DNA from: Bacteroidota bacterium
GTDB lineage: Bacteria > Bacteroidota > Bacteroidia > Chitinophagales > LD1
Direction: 5' to 3'
Length of the DNA: 5,401 nt
Assembly (NCBI GenBank): GCA_947457525.1
Contig: CANGXE010000130.1
Coordinates: 1 to 5,401 of the forward strand
Positions 1 to 5,401 of the stretch are shown one piece after another. The number at the start of each line of letters is the position of its first letter. Position 1 is the stretch's first letter. The notes beneath the pieces were generated by a model. It did no database searches. It saw nothing but the letters and a program-made list of their open reading frames with translations, and had not been told where the DNA came from. Both the position numbers and the translations under genes were made by a program.

Positions 1-825
1 CGTGCGCAATGAAGTGGTACCCACCGCTACTAAGGACGGCCTTCCGACTATGCTTTGAATAGTATCACGGCTTAGCCCTATCCATTCTGCGTGCATCTCG
101 TGGTCGGCAATGGTTTCACTCTTCACCGGCTTAAAAGTGCCTGCGCCTACGTGCAACGTTACATACGTTTGTGCAATTTGCTTTTCACTCAAGGCCGCAA
201 AAATGGTCGGAGTGAAATGTAAGCCGGCTGTAGGTGCCGCCACAGAACCTTGGTGCTCGGCATACACCGTTTGATAGCGCTCGTGGTCAATAGTTTCTGT
301 ACTTCTTTTTAAATAGGGCGGAATGGGTAGCTGCCCGGTTTTGTCTAAAATCTCTGCAAAGCTGAGGTCGCTGGGTTGCCAGCTAAAGGCAATGGTAAAC
401 GTATCGTTTTCACGACTGATTATTTTCGCTTGCAATTCAAACCCATCGGCTTTCAAGGTAAGAAATTCTTCTTTCCATTTCGCCAATCGGCCAACCAAAC
501 ACTTCCAACGCACACTGCCTGTTTGGCTCATCACTTTGGCCATCTCAGGATTTTCTTCCGCAGGTTCTAAGCAAAAAATTTCAATGCGCGCTCCAGTGCT
601 ATTTTCAAAATGTAACCGCGCTTGTATCACCTTCGTATTGTTAAACACTAACATTGTATGCTCCGGCAAATAAGTCGCTATATTTTTATAACAATCTTCA
701 GCAATGTTGCCATGACGATATACCAATAACTTACTTTCATCGCGTTGCGCCAAAGGATATTTCGCAATGCGCTCTTCCGGCAAATCGTAACTAAAATCTT
801 TAATGTGTAGGTCTTTGGGGTGCAT
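1..825 (-). CDS. queA: S-adenosylmethionine:tRNA ribosyltransferase-isomerase QueA (3' end beyond window)
   Basis: QueA transfers and isomerises the ribosyl moiety of AdoMet onto preQ1 in the wobble position of GUN-anticodon tRNAs, giving epoxyqueuosine; it is cytoplasmic. The frame runs open from an ATG at 825 to the window edge, giving 275 residues of a family usually about 340-360 long, so the C-terminal fifth is missing. Visible family motifs, in order: LPEERIAKYP (15-24), NNTKVIQARL (62-71), GQLPIPPYL (164-172), GSVAAPTAGLHFT (193-205), TLHVGAGTFKPV (223-234), HEMHAEW (242-248) and AVGTTSLR (267-274). No in-frame start lies close upstream of this ATG, and the N-terminus aligns well with the family. 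The start lies 10 nt after the stop of the broken toxin frame, so queA probably shares a transcript with the antitoxin/toxin pair. No strong Shine-Dalgarno is visible, as is usual in Bacteroidota. The visible part has no frameshift. Confidence 0.96.
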   Translation of the reverse strand, partial: MHPKDLHIKDFSYDLPEERIAKYPLAQRDESKLLVYRHGNIAEDCYKNIATYLPEHTMLVFNNTKVIQARLHFENSTGARIEIFCLEPAEENPEMAKVMSQTGSVRWKCLVGRLAKWKEEFLTLKADGFELQAKIISRENDTFTIAFSWQPSDLSFAEILDKTGQLPIPPYLKRSTETIDHERYQTVYAEHQGSVAAPTAGLHFTPTIFAALSEKQIAQTYVTLHVGAGTFKPVKSETIADHEMHAEWIGLSRDTIQSIVGRPSLVAVGTTSLRT

Positions 826-835
826 GGAGTGATTT

Positions 836-1125
836 CTATTTGAGGTTTGGGCCCCAAATAAACAGATGAATAATCAATGTTGTTTTTGTAAACTTAAATG
901 CCACTACCCATTTTCTCTTAAAAACAATACAGCTGTACTTGTACTTTTTCAAGCTATCGTTTTACACAAGGGAAAGTTAAAGTTGACAGCTGCGTATTTA
1001 TTGCAGAAATCAATAAAGTCATCAATAAAGTTTTCCCCTTCCTTTAAACTATAATCTTGAGCACGTAGTAAAGAAACTTTGAAGAGTGCGTTTTGGGCTC
1101 TTTTTTTTAATACTAATCTTCGCAC
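836..1125 (-). pseudogene. RelE/ParE-like toxin gene disrupted by a -1 frameshift
   Basis: Read on the minus strand, a GTG at 1125 opens a 58-codon frame that stops at TGA 951-949 and ends in NFPLCKTIA. One base back, the frame from TTG at 952 continues for 38 codons to TAG 838-836, starting LKKYKYSCIVFKRKWVVAFK. Restoring one T at GCTTGA (to GCTTTGA) joins them into a product of about 97 residues. The features I associate with small RelE/ParE-superfamily toxins of Bacteroidota are a KKRAQNAL start, an amphipathic helix with NFIDDFIDF, an LCK segment, a YSC strand, a WVVAFK strand and a final hydrophobic strand (LIIHLFI). The gene begins 4 nt after the antitoxin-like gene and ends 10 nt before queA, a typical antitoxin-first layout. 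The lesion could be real inactivation or a sequencing/assembly indel; I see no slippery heptamer. The family call rests on remembered pattern, so the toxin identity is less certain than the frameshift. Confidence 0.62.
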
Positions 1126-1129
1126 TATA

Positions 1130-1402
1130 TCACTTAGTTAAAGATTTAGCCAATTTCTTCTTTAAGCGTTCGCGCGCCTGTTCCCCCGTAGCACCTTTAT
1201 CATTGTCTGGCAGCTTCAACCAAGCTTCTAAGTCAACTTTGCTAATGTTAGCTCCCGGCAAAGCCATATCTTCCTCCGTAAAACTATATTCTTTTACACT
1301 TGCTTTTTTCGTTGACTTTAACTTGACATACTTCAATGTTTTCAGATGCTCAATTAGCGCTTTTGAATTTGGAGTTTCTTCAATTTCTACTAGATAAGTC
1401 AT
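1130..1402 (-). CDS. Small antitoxin-like protein (hypothetical)
   Basis: A 90-residue soluble, charged protein with no signal peptide or membrane segment. Residues 1-30 look like a beta strand, a helix and a second strand (LVEIEE, then ALIEHLKTLKYVKLK), a pattern I associate with small antitoxin-like proteins of Bacteroidota. The middle carries EEDMALPG (43-50) and DLEAWLKLPD (57-66), and the C-terminus is a lysine/arginine-rich helix (residues 72-90). I cannot name a Pfam family with confidence. The main support for an antitoxin role is position: a toxin-like frame starts 4 nt downstream. If so, it would bind and neutralise that toxin and perhaps repress its own promoter. Because the toxin frame is broken here, it may now be an orphan. 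ATG at 1402 is the natural start. It lies 69 nt past the nrdJ terminator, so it needs its own promoter; TATATTTA at 1429-1422 (minus) is a weak -7-like candidate without a clear -33 partner. Confidence 0.75.
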   Translation of the reverse strand: MTYLVEIEETPNSKALIEHLKTLKYVKLKSTKKASVKEYSFTEEDMALPGANISKVDLEAWLKLPDNDKGATGEQARERLKKKLAKSLTK

Positions 1403-1471
1403 AACCTATTTTTGACAATGGTAAATATACAAAGAATGGTTGGGATTTTGAGCTTGGTTGAGTTCGAAAAT

Positions 1472-1505
1472 AAAAAAGCCCCACCTACAATTGTAAATGG
1501 GGCTT
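1472..1505 (-). terminator. Rho-independent terminator of nrdJ
   Basis: On the minus strand a perfect 8-bp stem, AAGCCCCA (1505-1498) pairing with TGGGGCTT (1483-1476), is followed by a T-rich run (T6 at 1477-1472, then ATTTT). The loop contains a second palindrome, TACAATTGTA (1486-1495), which can extend the hairpin. It begins 21 nt after the nrdJ stop codon and separates nrdJ from the antitoxin-like gene. The T-tract is on the minus-strand side only, so it serves nrdJ. Confidence 0.88.
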
Positions 1506-1526
1506 AAATGCTTTTTCGGTTGAGTT

Positions 1527-4500
1527 CTAGCTACATCCCATGCTGTTTCCGCAGTTCATACATTTGTAGCAAGTACCGCTGCGCAAAGTGATGTTTCCAC
1601 ACACGTTGCAAGGTGGCGCATCGCCTCCCATATCAGCTAAGTGCTTGTTCACGTTAGATAGATTGCTTGGTTGTGCGCTTACCGTAAACTTCAACTTGGT
1701 AGTCGTAGGTGCTTTAGGTTTTTCTTGCATTTCCGGATGAGTAGACACCACAGGCTTTCTTTCAACGATTGGTTCTTCTTCGATTTCGGTGGTCAAGTCG
1801 TGGCTTGATTTTTCGCGCATCGCCAACTCTGATGGCGTAACGTGAACCAAGTCAGTTCTTCCCAAATATTCAAACGCTAACAAGCGGAAGATATAATCAA
1901 CTATAGATGAAGCATTTTTGATGTTCGGGTGGTCTACCATACCGCTTGGTTCAAAGCGAGTAAACGTAAACTTGTTCACGAACTCTTCTAAAGGCACACC
2001 ATATTGCAAACCGATAGACACCGATATAGCAAAGCAGTTCATCAATGAGCGGAACGAAGCGCCTTCTTTGTGCATATCCACAAAGATTTCACCCAATGTG
2101 TGGTCATCATATTCTCCTGTGCGCACGAACACGGTTTGACCGCCTAGTTTTGCTTTTTGTGTAAATCCTCTGCGTTTGCTCGGCAATTTTTTACGCTCTA
2201 CGATGCGAGACAACTCGCGCATAAAGTTGGTATCTGTACTTTCTTGCATCAACACACGAGCGGCTTCTAATACCACCTCAGGAGTCAACTTACTAAACAC
2301 ATCACCTTCTTTTTCTGTAGCTACAACTTTAACTGTTTCTTTGGTTTCTTCTTTCTCATCATCTTTTTTATTGGCCAAAGGTTGAGAAAGTTTACATCCA
2401 TCGCGGTAAAGCGCATTAGCTTTCAAGCAAAGTTTCCAAGACAACTCGTAGCAACTTTGAATATCTTCTACAGTAGCTTCGTTAGGTAAGTTGATGGTTT
2501 TAGAGATAGCACCACTGATGAACGGTTGTACGTTCGCCATCATGCGGATGTGACCGTGAGCATGAATAAAACGCTCCCCTTTTGTTCCACACTTGTTGGC
2601 GCAATCAAACACCGGATAGTGCTCTTCTTTCAAGTAAGGAGCCCCTTCGATAGTCATAGTTCCGCAAACAAATTCATTGGCTGCGTCAATTTCTTCACGA
2701 GAGAAACCTAACTCGCGAAGCAAGTTAAATCCTGTGCCGTGATATTGCTCGGCAGTGAAACCAAGACGTTGCAAAGTTTCTTCGCCCAATGACCACACAT
2801 TAAAAGCAAATGTAATATCAAATGCCGCCACTAAACCGTTTTCGATTTTCTCGATGTCGCTTTCATTAAAGCCTTTGGCACGCAATGTTTCCGGATTGAT
2901 AGACGGACAACCTTGTAGTGTTCCATGACCTTTAGCATACTTCACTATTTCGTCTACTTGTGTCGGGTTGTAGCCCAAGTTAGTCAAAGCAAACGGCACA
3001 CTCTCGTTCACGATTTTGAAGTAACCACCACCCGATAGTTTTTTAAATTTCACTAAAGCGAAATCCGGCTCAACACCTGTAGTGTCGCAATCCATCAACA
3101 GACCGATAGTGCCGGTTGGTGCAATAACAGTAGTTTGTGCGTTGCGGTAACCATATTTCTCCCCCATTTGCAAAGCTTGATCCCATGAGGTTGTCGCAGC
3201 TTCTAACAAATAGTTCGGGCAATACTGCGGGTTGATACCTACCGGTTTTACTTCCAAACCTTCGTAAGAAGAGTCCGGTGAGTTGTAAGCCGCTAAGCGA
3301 TGATTGCGCATAACGCGAAGCATGTTTTCTTTATTTCTTTCATAACCCGAGAACGTACCTAAGAAAGAAGCCATTTCAGCCGATGTTTTGTAAGCTGTTC
3401 CGGTCATGATAGCGGTGATAGCACCGCCAATAGCACGTGCTTTTTCGCTATCATAAGGAATACCGCTCACCATCAACACCGAACCTAAGTTAGCAAAGCC
3501 TAAACCTAGTGTGCGGAAATCGTAAGACAATTGCGCTACATCTTCAGATGGGAACTGCGCCATCAACACAGAGATTTCTAACACCACGGTCCATATACGG
3601 CTCATGTGTTCGAAACCCTTTACATCAAATGTCAAAGTATCTACATCAAAAAATTTGCGTAAGTTAAATGAGGCAAGGTTACAAGCGGTGTTGTCCAAGA
3701 ACATATATTCTGAACAAGGATTAGAGGCGCGAATTGGACCATCGGCCGGGCAAGTATGCCACTCGTTGATAGTCGTGTTGTATTGCACACCAGGGTCAGC
3801 GCAACGCCAAGCTGCTTTGGCAATCAAGTCCCACATGTCGCGCGATGGAATAGATTTCATTACATATCCTCCGGAGCGAGCTGTCAAGTTCCAGTTTTCC
3901 CCTTTTTCCAAAGCGTGGAAGAAAGAATTAGGAATGCGCACCGAGTTGTTAGAATTTTGACCACTCACCGTGCGGTAAGCTTCACCTTCATAATGAGAAG
4001 AGTAACCGGCTTTGATTAATGCCGCTACTTTGTCTTCTTCTTTCATTTTCCACTCAATGAAATCAACGATTTCGGGATGATCTAAGTCCAAACAAACCAT
4101 TTTGGCTGCTCTGCGCGTTGTGCCTCCAGACTTAATAGCACCGGCTGCTGCATCGCCAATTTTTAAGAAGCTCATCAAACCCGATGAAGTGCCTCCGCCC
4201 GAAAGTTTTTCGCCTTCGCCACGGATGTTGCTAAAGTTTGTACCCACTCCTGAACCATATTTAAAGATACGCGCTTCGCGTGTCCAAAGGTCCATGATAC
4301 CGCCACTGTTTACCAAGTCATCATCTACTGACAAAATGAAACACGCATGTGGTTGCGGACGCTCATAAGCAGAAGTAGATCTTTCTAACTTGCCGGTATC
4401 CGGGTTCACAAAAAAGTGACCTTGTGGTTTTCCGGTGATACCATACGAATTGTGCAAACCGGTGTTGAACCATTGCGGTGAGTTCGGTGCGGCCATTTGG

Positions 4501-4880
4501 CTCAACAACGAGTAAACTAATTCATCATAAAATACTTTTGCATCCGTAGCGCTGGCGAAGTAGCCATACTTTTCGCCCCACACTTTCCAACAATCGGCCA
4601 AGCGGTGAACCACTTGTTTCGCAGAAGTTTCTCCACCTAGGGTGCCATCGGCCTGAGGCACACCTGCTTTGCGGAAATACTTTTGCGCTAGAATGTCGGT
4701 AGCTACTTGGCTCCATGTACTGGGCACTTCTACGTTATACATTTCAAATACTGCATCTCCAGCCGGATTGCGTATTACACTAGAACGAAGATCGTAGTCG
4801 AACAAATCGTAAGCGCTTTTATCGTCTACGGTATAGTAACGGTCTACCTTCAATCCTTTCTTCTCCATTTTTTTGGCCAT
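1527..4880 (-). CDS. nrdJ: Adenosylcobalamin-dependent (class II) ribonucleotide reductase NrdJ, long form with TSCPD domain
   Basis: This enzyme reduces ribonucleotides to deoxyribonucleotides using a thiyl radical generated from adenosylcobalamin, so it needs no oxygen and no separate radical-generating beta subunit. The 1117-residue product shows NSPQWFNTG (133-141) and PHAC with C180. The radical motif NPCSE follows (N387, C389, E391), with C400 eleven residues after C389. C180/C400 therefore fit the substrate-reducing pair and C389 the thiyl cysteine, as in Thermotoga NrdJ. APTGTIG (587-593) is the phosphate-binding loop. After the barrel comes a charged linker (about 835-860), then a TSCPD-type domain (about 895-1010: LPSKRRGFTQKAKLGG, GEIFVDMHKEG). 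A second linker leads to a cysteine-rich tail with C1091, C1094, C1104, C1107, C1110 and C1116, resembling a zinc ribbon and likely relaying electrons to the active site. It is longer than many family members, such as Thermotoga NrdJ. ATG 4880 is the first start; Met5 is an alternative. There is no intein or frameshift. Confidence 0.97.
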   Translation of the reverse strand: MAKKMEKKGLKVDRYYTVDDKSAYDLFDYDLRSSVIRNPAGDAVFEMYNVEVPSTWSQVATDILAQKYFRKAGVPQADGTLGGETSAKQVVHRLADCWKVWGEKYGYFASATDAKVFYDELVYSLLSQMAAPNSPQWFNTGLHNSYGITGKPQGHFFVNPDTGKLERSTSAYERPQPHACFILSVDDDLVNSGGIMDLWTREARIFKYGSGVGTNFSNIRGEGEKLSGGGTSSGLMSFLKIGDAAAGAIKSGGTTRRAAKMVCLDLDHPEIVDFIEWKMKEEDKVAALIKAGYSSHYEGEAYRTVSGQNSNNSVRIPNSFFHALEKGENWNLTARSGGYVMKSIPSRDMWDLIAKAAWRCADPGVQYNTTINEWHTCPADGPIRASNPCSEYMFLDNTACNLASFNLRKFFDVDTLTFDVKGFEHMSRIWTVVLEISVLMAQFPSEDVAQLSYDFRTLGLGFANLGSVLMVSGIPYDSEKARAIGGAITAIMTGTAYKTSAEMASFLGTFSGYERNKENMLRVMRNHRLAAYNSPDSSYEGLEVKPVGINPQYCPNYLLEAATTSWDQALQMGEKYGYRNAQTTVIAPTGTIGLLMDCDTTGVEPDFALVKFKKLSGGGYFKIVNESVPFALTNLGYNPTQVDEIVKYAKGHGTLQGCPSINPETLRAKGFNESDIEKIENGLVAAFDITFAFNVWSLGEETLQRLGFTAEQYHGTGFNLLRELGFSREEIDAANEFVCGTMTIEGAPYLKEEHYPVFDCANKCGTKGERFIHAHGHIRMMANVQPFISGAISKTINLPNEATVEDIQSCYELSWKLCLKANALYRDGCKLSQPLANKKDDEKEETKETVKVVATEKEGDVFSKLTPEVVLEAARVLMQESTDTNFMRELSRIVERKKLPSKRRGFTQKAKLGGQTVFVRTGEYDDHTLGEIFVDMHKEGASFRSLMNCFAISVSIGLQYGVPLEEFVNKFTFTRFEPSGMVDHPNIKNASSIVDYIFRLLAFEYLGRTDLVHVTPSELAMREKSSHDLTTEIEEEPIVERKPVVSTHPEMQEKPKAPTTTKLKFTVSAQPSNLSNVNKHLADMGGDAPPCNVCGNITLRSGTCYKCMNCGNSMGCS

Positions 4881-4901
4881 AATCTTATGTTTGTATTGTT
4901 T

Positions 4902-4933
4902 TAAAACTATTCAGGGTGTTCTTTTTTCAAAAA
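4902..4933 (-). promoter_or_regulatory. Candidate Bacteroidota-type promoter of nrdJ
   Basis: On the minus strand TTTTTG (4933-4928) is followed after an 18-nt spacer by TAGTTTTA (4909-4902). This fits the Bacteroidota sigma-A pattern of a -33 TTTG element and a -7 TAnnTTTG element, with one mismatch at the last position. It would place the transcript start only some 15-20 nt before the nrdJ ATG. A second -7 match, TATTTTTG at 5103-5096 (minus), is exact but has no TTG at the proper distance. Confidence 0.35.
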
Positions 4934-4975
4934 CGTGTACGAATTTATTTTTCGGTTAGCGAAAATCAATCCCCA

Positions 4976-5053
4976 TTTTTCCACACGAATTGTGCAAACA
5001 GGGGGTCGAAGTTTTGAAACGTAGAACAGGCTTCAAATCCTTGTGTGGAAAAA
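4976..5053. repeat. Perfect 11-bp inverted repeat with DnaA-box-like arms
   Basis: TTTTTCCACAC (4976-4986) and its exact reverse complement GTGTGGAAAAA (5043-5053) are 56 nt apart. Each arm contains TTTTCCACA, one mismatch from the DnaA box TTATCCACA. Between the arms a smaller inverted pair, TTTGAA and TTCAAA, could stack into the same hairpin in RNA. The repeat lies upstream of nrdJ and between two divergent genes, so it may be an operator, a DnaA-binding pair or an RNA structure. The repeat is seen directly; any function is inference. Confidence 0.55.
4985..4999 (+). repeat. 15-bp word shared with the nrdJ coding sequence
   Basis: ACGAATTGTGCAAAC occurs here and, in the same orientation, inside nrdJ at 4445-4459. 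Including the preceding CCA and one mismatched base, 18 of 19 positions agree. Similarity fades on both sides. The nrdJ copy encodes residues around GLHNSYG (141-147) on the opposite strand. No function can be assigned. Confidence 0.45.
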
Positions 5054-5077
5054 CTTTAACGCAAAAAAAATGAGCTG

Positions 5078-5093
5078 AAATTTGGAAATTTGG
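5078..5093. repeat. Tandem 8-bp repeat AAATTTGG x2
   Basis: Two exact adjacent copies of AAATTTGG in the divergent intergenic region, followed by AAC. It is too short to call more than a local duplication, though phased A/T tracts near promoters can affect DNA bending. Confidence 0.45.
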
Positions 5094-5115
5094 AACAAAA
5101 ATATTGTATCAAAAA

Positions 5116-5147
5116 ATAGTCGTACTATAACCCGTACAAATAACCCG
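5116..5147 (+). repeat. Palindrome and imperfect direct repeat before the GGGP synthase-family gene
   Basis: ATAGT-CGT-ACTAT (5116-5128) is an inverted repeat with 5-bp arms. It overlaps two near-copies CGTACTATAACC (5121-5132) and CGTACAAATAACC (5133-5145), so ATAACCCG occurs twice (5127-5134 and 5140-5147). The block ends 20 bp before the start codon at 5168 and includes a possible TATAAC -10 element (5126-5131) 16 nt after TTGTAT (5104-5109). It could be a promoter with an operator; this is tentative. Confidence 0.3.
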
Positions 5148-5167
5148 ACTAAAAGGGCTTAACATAT

Positions 5168-5401
5168 ATGAAATCAAGGCTTTACGATAAATTAACCCCA
5201 ATTTCTAGCGGAAAAATCGCTGTTTTGGTCGACCCCGACAAACAAACCCCGTCCGAACTTTTGGATTTGGTAGAAGCCGCGGTGCGTTATCGAGTTGACT
5301 TCTTTTTTGTGGGCGGCAGTTTGTTGTTAGAAAACAACCTTTCGGCCACAGTGAAAACCATCAAAGCACACTGTACAATTCCTGTGATACTTTTCCCAGG
5401 C
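5168..5401 (+). CDS. Geranylgeranylglyceryl/heptaprenylglyceryl phosphate synthase family protein (3' end beyond window)
   Basis: The family are TIM-barrel prenyltransferases that join a long prenyl diphosphate to sn-glycerol-1-phosphate by an ether bond. This is the first committed step of archaeal lipids, and bacterial members (PcrB and Bacteroidota homologues) also exist. Only 78 residues are visible, about one third of the usual 230-250. They show KIAVLVDPDK (16-25), the conserved first strand with its Asp pair D22/D24; then DFFFVGGSLL (44-53), the second-strand VGGS motif; and IPVILFPG (71-78), the third strand ending in the conserved FPG. ATG 5168 is chosen because the barrel begins at the expected distance from it. 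AGGG about 10 nt upstream is only a weak ribosome-binding site. It is transcribed away from nrdJ. Chain-length specificity cannot be judged from this part. Confidence 0.88.
   Translation, partial: MKSRLYDKLTPISSGKIAVLVDPDKQTPSELLDLVEAAVRYRVDFFFVGGSLLLENNLSATVKTIKAHCTIPVILFPG

Larger units (their letters stand above)
4881..5167. other. Divergent intergenic region between nrdJ and the GGGP synthase-family gene
   Basis: These 287 bp separate the minus-strand nrdJ start from a plus-strand start and must hold promoters for both. I see no convincing reading frame. Contents: a candidate nrdJ promoter near 4902-4933, a perfect inverted repeat (4976-4986 and 5043-5053), an inner weak stem TTTGAA/TTCAAA between those arms, an 8-bp tandem repeat at 5078-5093, and a short palindrome overlapping imperfect direct repeats at 5116-5147. 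I found no cobalamin-riboswitch B12 box (GCCACTG-like) and no NrdR-box pair. Confidence 0.7.

Noticed and set aside
945..960. Programmed ribosomal frameshift in the toxin gene
   Set aside because: The junction GCT TGA AAA AG has no canonical X XXY YYZ slippery heptamer in the zero frame and no clear stimulatory hairpin; simple loss of a T is more likely.
866..1054. Plus-strand open frame of 62 codons between queA and the antitoxin-like gene
   Set aside because: It lies antisense to the toxin-like frames, has low-complexity K/F/L composition and no recognisable motif; the minus-strand reading explains the stretch better.
1082..1110. Plus-strand hairpin AAGAG...CTCTT followed by a T run, resembling a terminator
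   Set aside because: The stem is only 5 bp, no plus-strand gene ends before it, and it lies within the KKRAQ-coding start of the toxin frame, where the A-rich lysine codons explain the T run.
1918..4368. Several plus-strand open frames of 60-118 codons within nrdJ
   Set aside because: They lie antisense to an intact, motif-complete nrdJ, show no family features and are expected by chance in such a long gene.
4976..5053. Terminal inverted repeats of a small mobile element
   Set aside because: The enclosed 56 bp hold no frame, no flanking target-site duplication is seen, and the A/T-rich arms fit a regulatory or structural repeat better.
4881..5167. Cobalamin riboswitch or NrdR box upstream of nrdJ
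   Set aside because: I searched both strands for a GCCACTG-like B12 box and for the 16-bp ACAC-N8-GTGT NrdR pattern. CACACGAATTGTGC at 4982-4995 has the wrong spacing, and no B12 box is visible.

Overview
This window most likely comes from a Bacteroidota chromosome, perhaps a Chitinophagales- or Saprospirales-like lineage. The evidence is moderate GC, A/T-rich leaders with little Shine-Dalgarno signal, a very long class II ribonucleotide reductase, a bacterial member of the geranylgeranylglyceryl/heptaprenylglyceryl phosphate synthase family, and a small antitoxin-like protein of a style I associate with that phylum. Family assignments come from motifs read by eye, not from a database search.

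Layout. Positions 1-825 (minus) hold the first 275 residues of queA, the AdoMet-dependent tRNA ribosyltransferase-isomerase of queuosine synthesis; its 3' end lies outside the window. Directly upstream in the same direction are a 90-residue antitoxin-like gene (1402-1130) and, 4 nt after it, a RelE/ParE-like toxin reading frame (1125-836) broken by one apparent single-base loss. The toxin frame stops 10 nt before the queA start codon, so the three probably share a transcript. This broken toxin is the least obvious feature of the window, because neither half looks like a gene alone.

A rho-independent terminator (1505-1472, minus) separates this cluster from nrdJ (4880-1527, minus). nrdJ encodes a 1117-residue adenosylcobalamin-dependent ribonucleotide reductase with a complete active site, a TSCPD domain and a cysteine-rich tail.

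A 287-bp divergent intergenic region (4881-5167) follows. It contains a candidate nrdJ promoter, a perfect 11-bp inverted repeat whose arms resemble DnaA boxes, short direct repeats, and a 15-bp word also present inside nrdJ. From 5168 to the window end (plus) are the first 78 residues of a GGGP/HepGP synthase-family protein, which makes archaeal-type ether-linked prenylglyceryl phosphates.

Apart from the antitoxin/toxin/queA cluster, the genes are housekeeping functions with no pathway in common: tRNA modification, dNTP synthesis and a prenyl-glycerol lipid step. I see no CRISPR array, tRNA, rRNA or insertion sequence.
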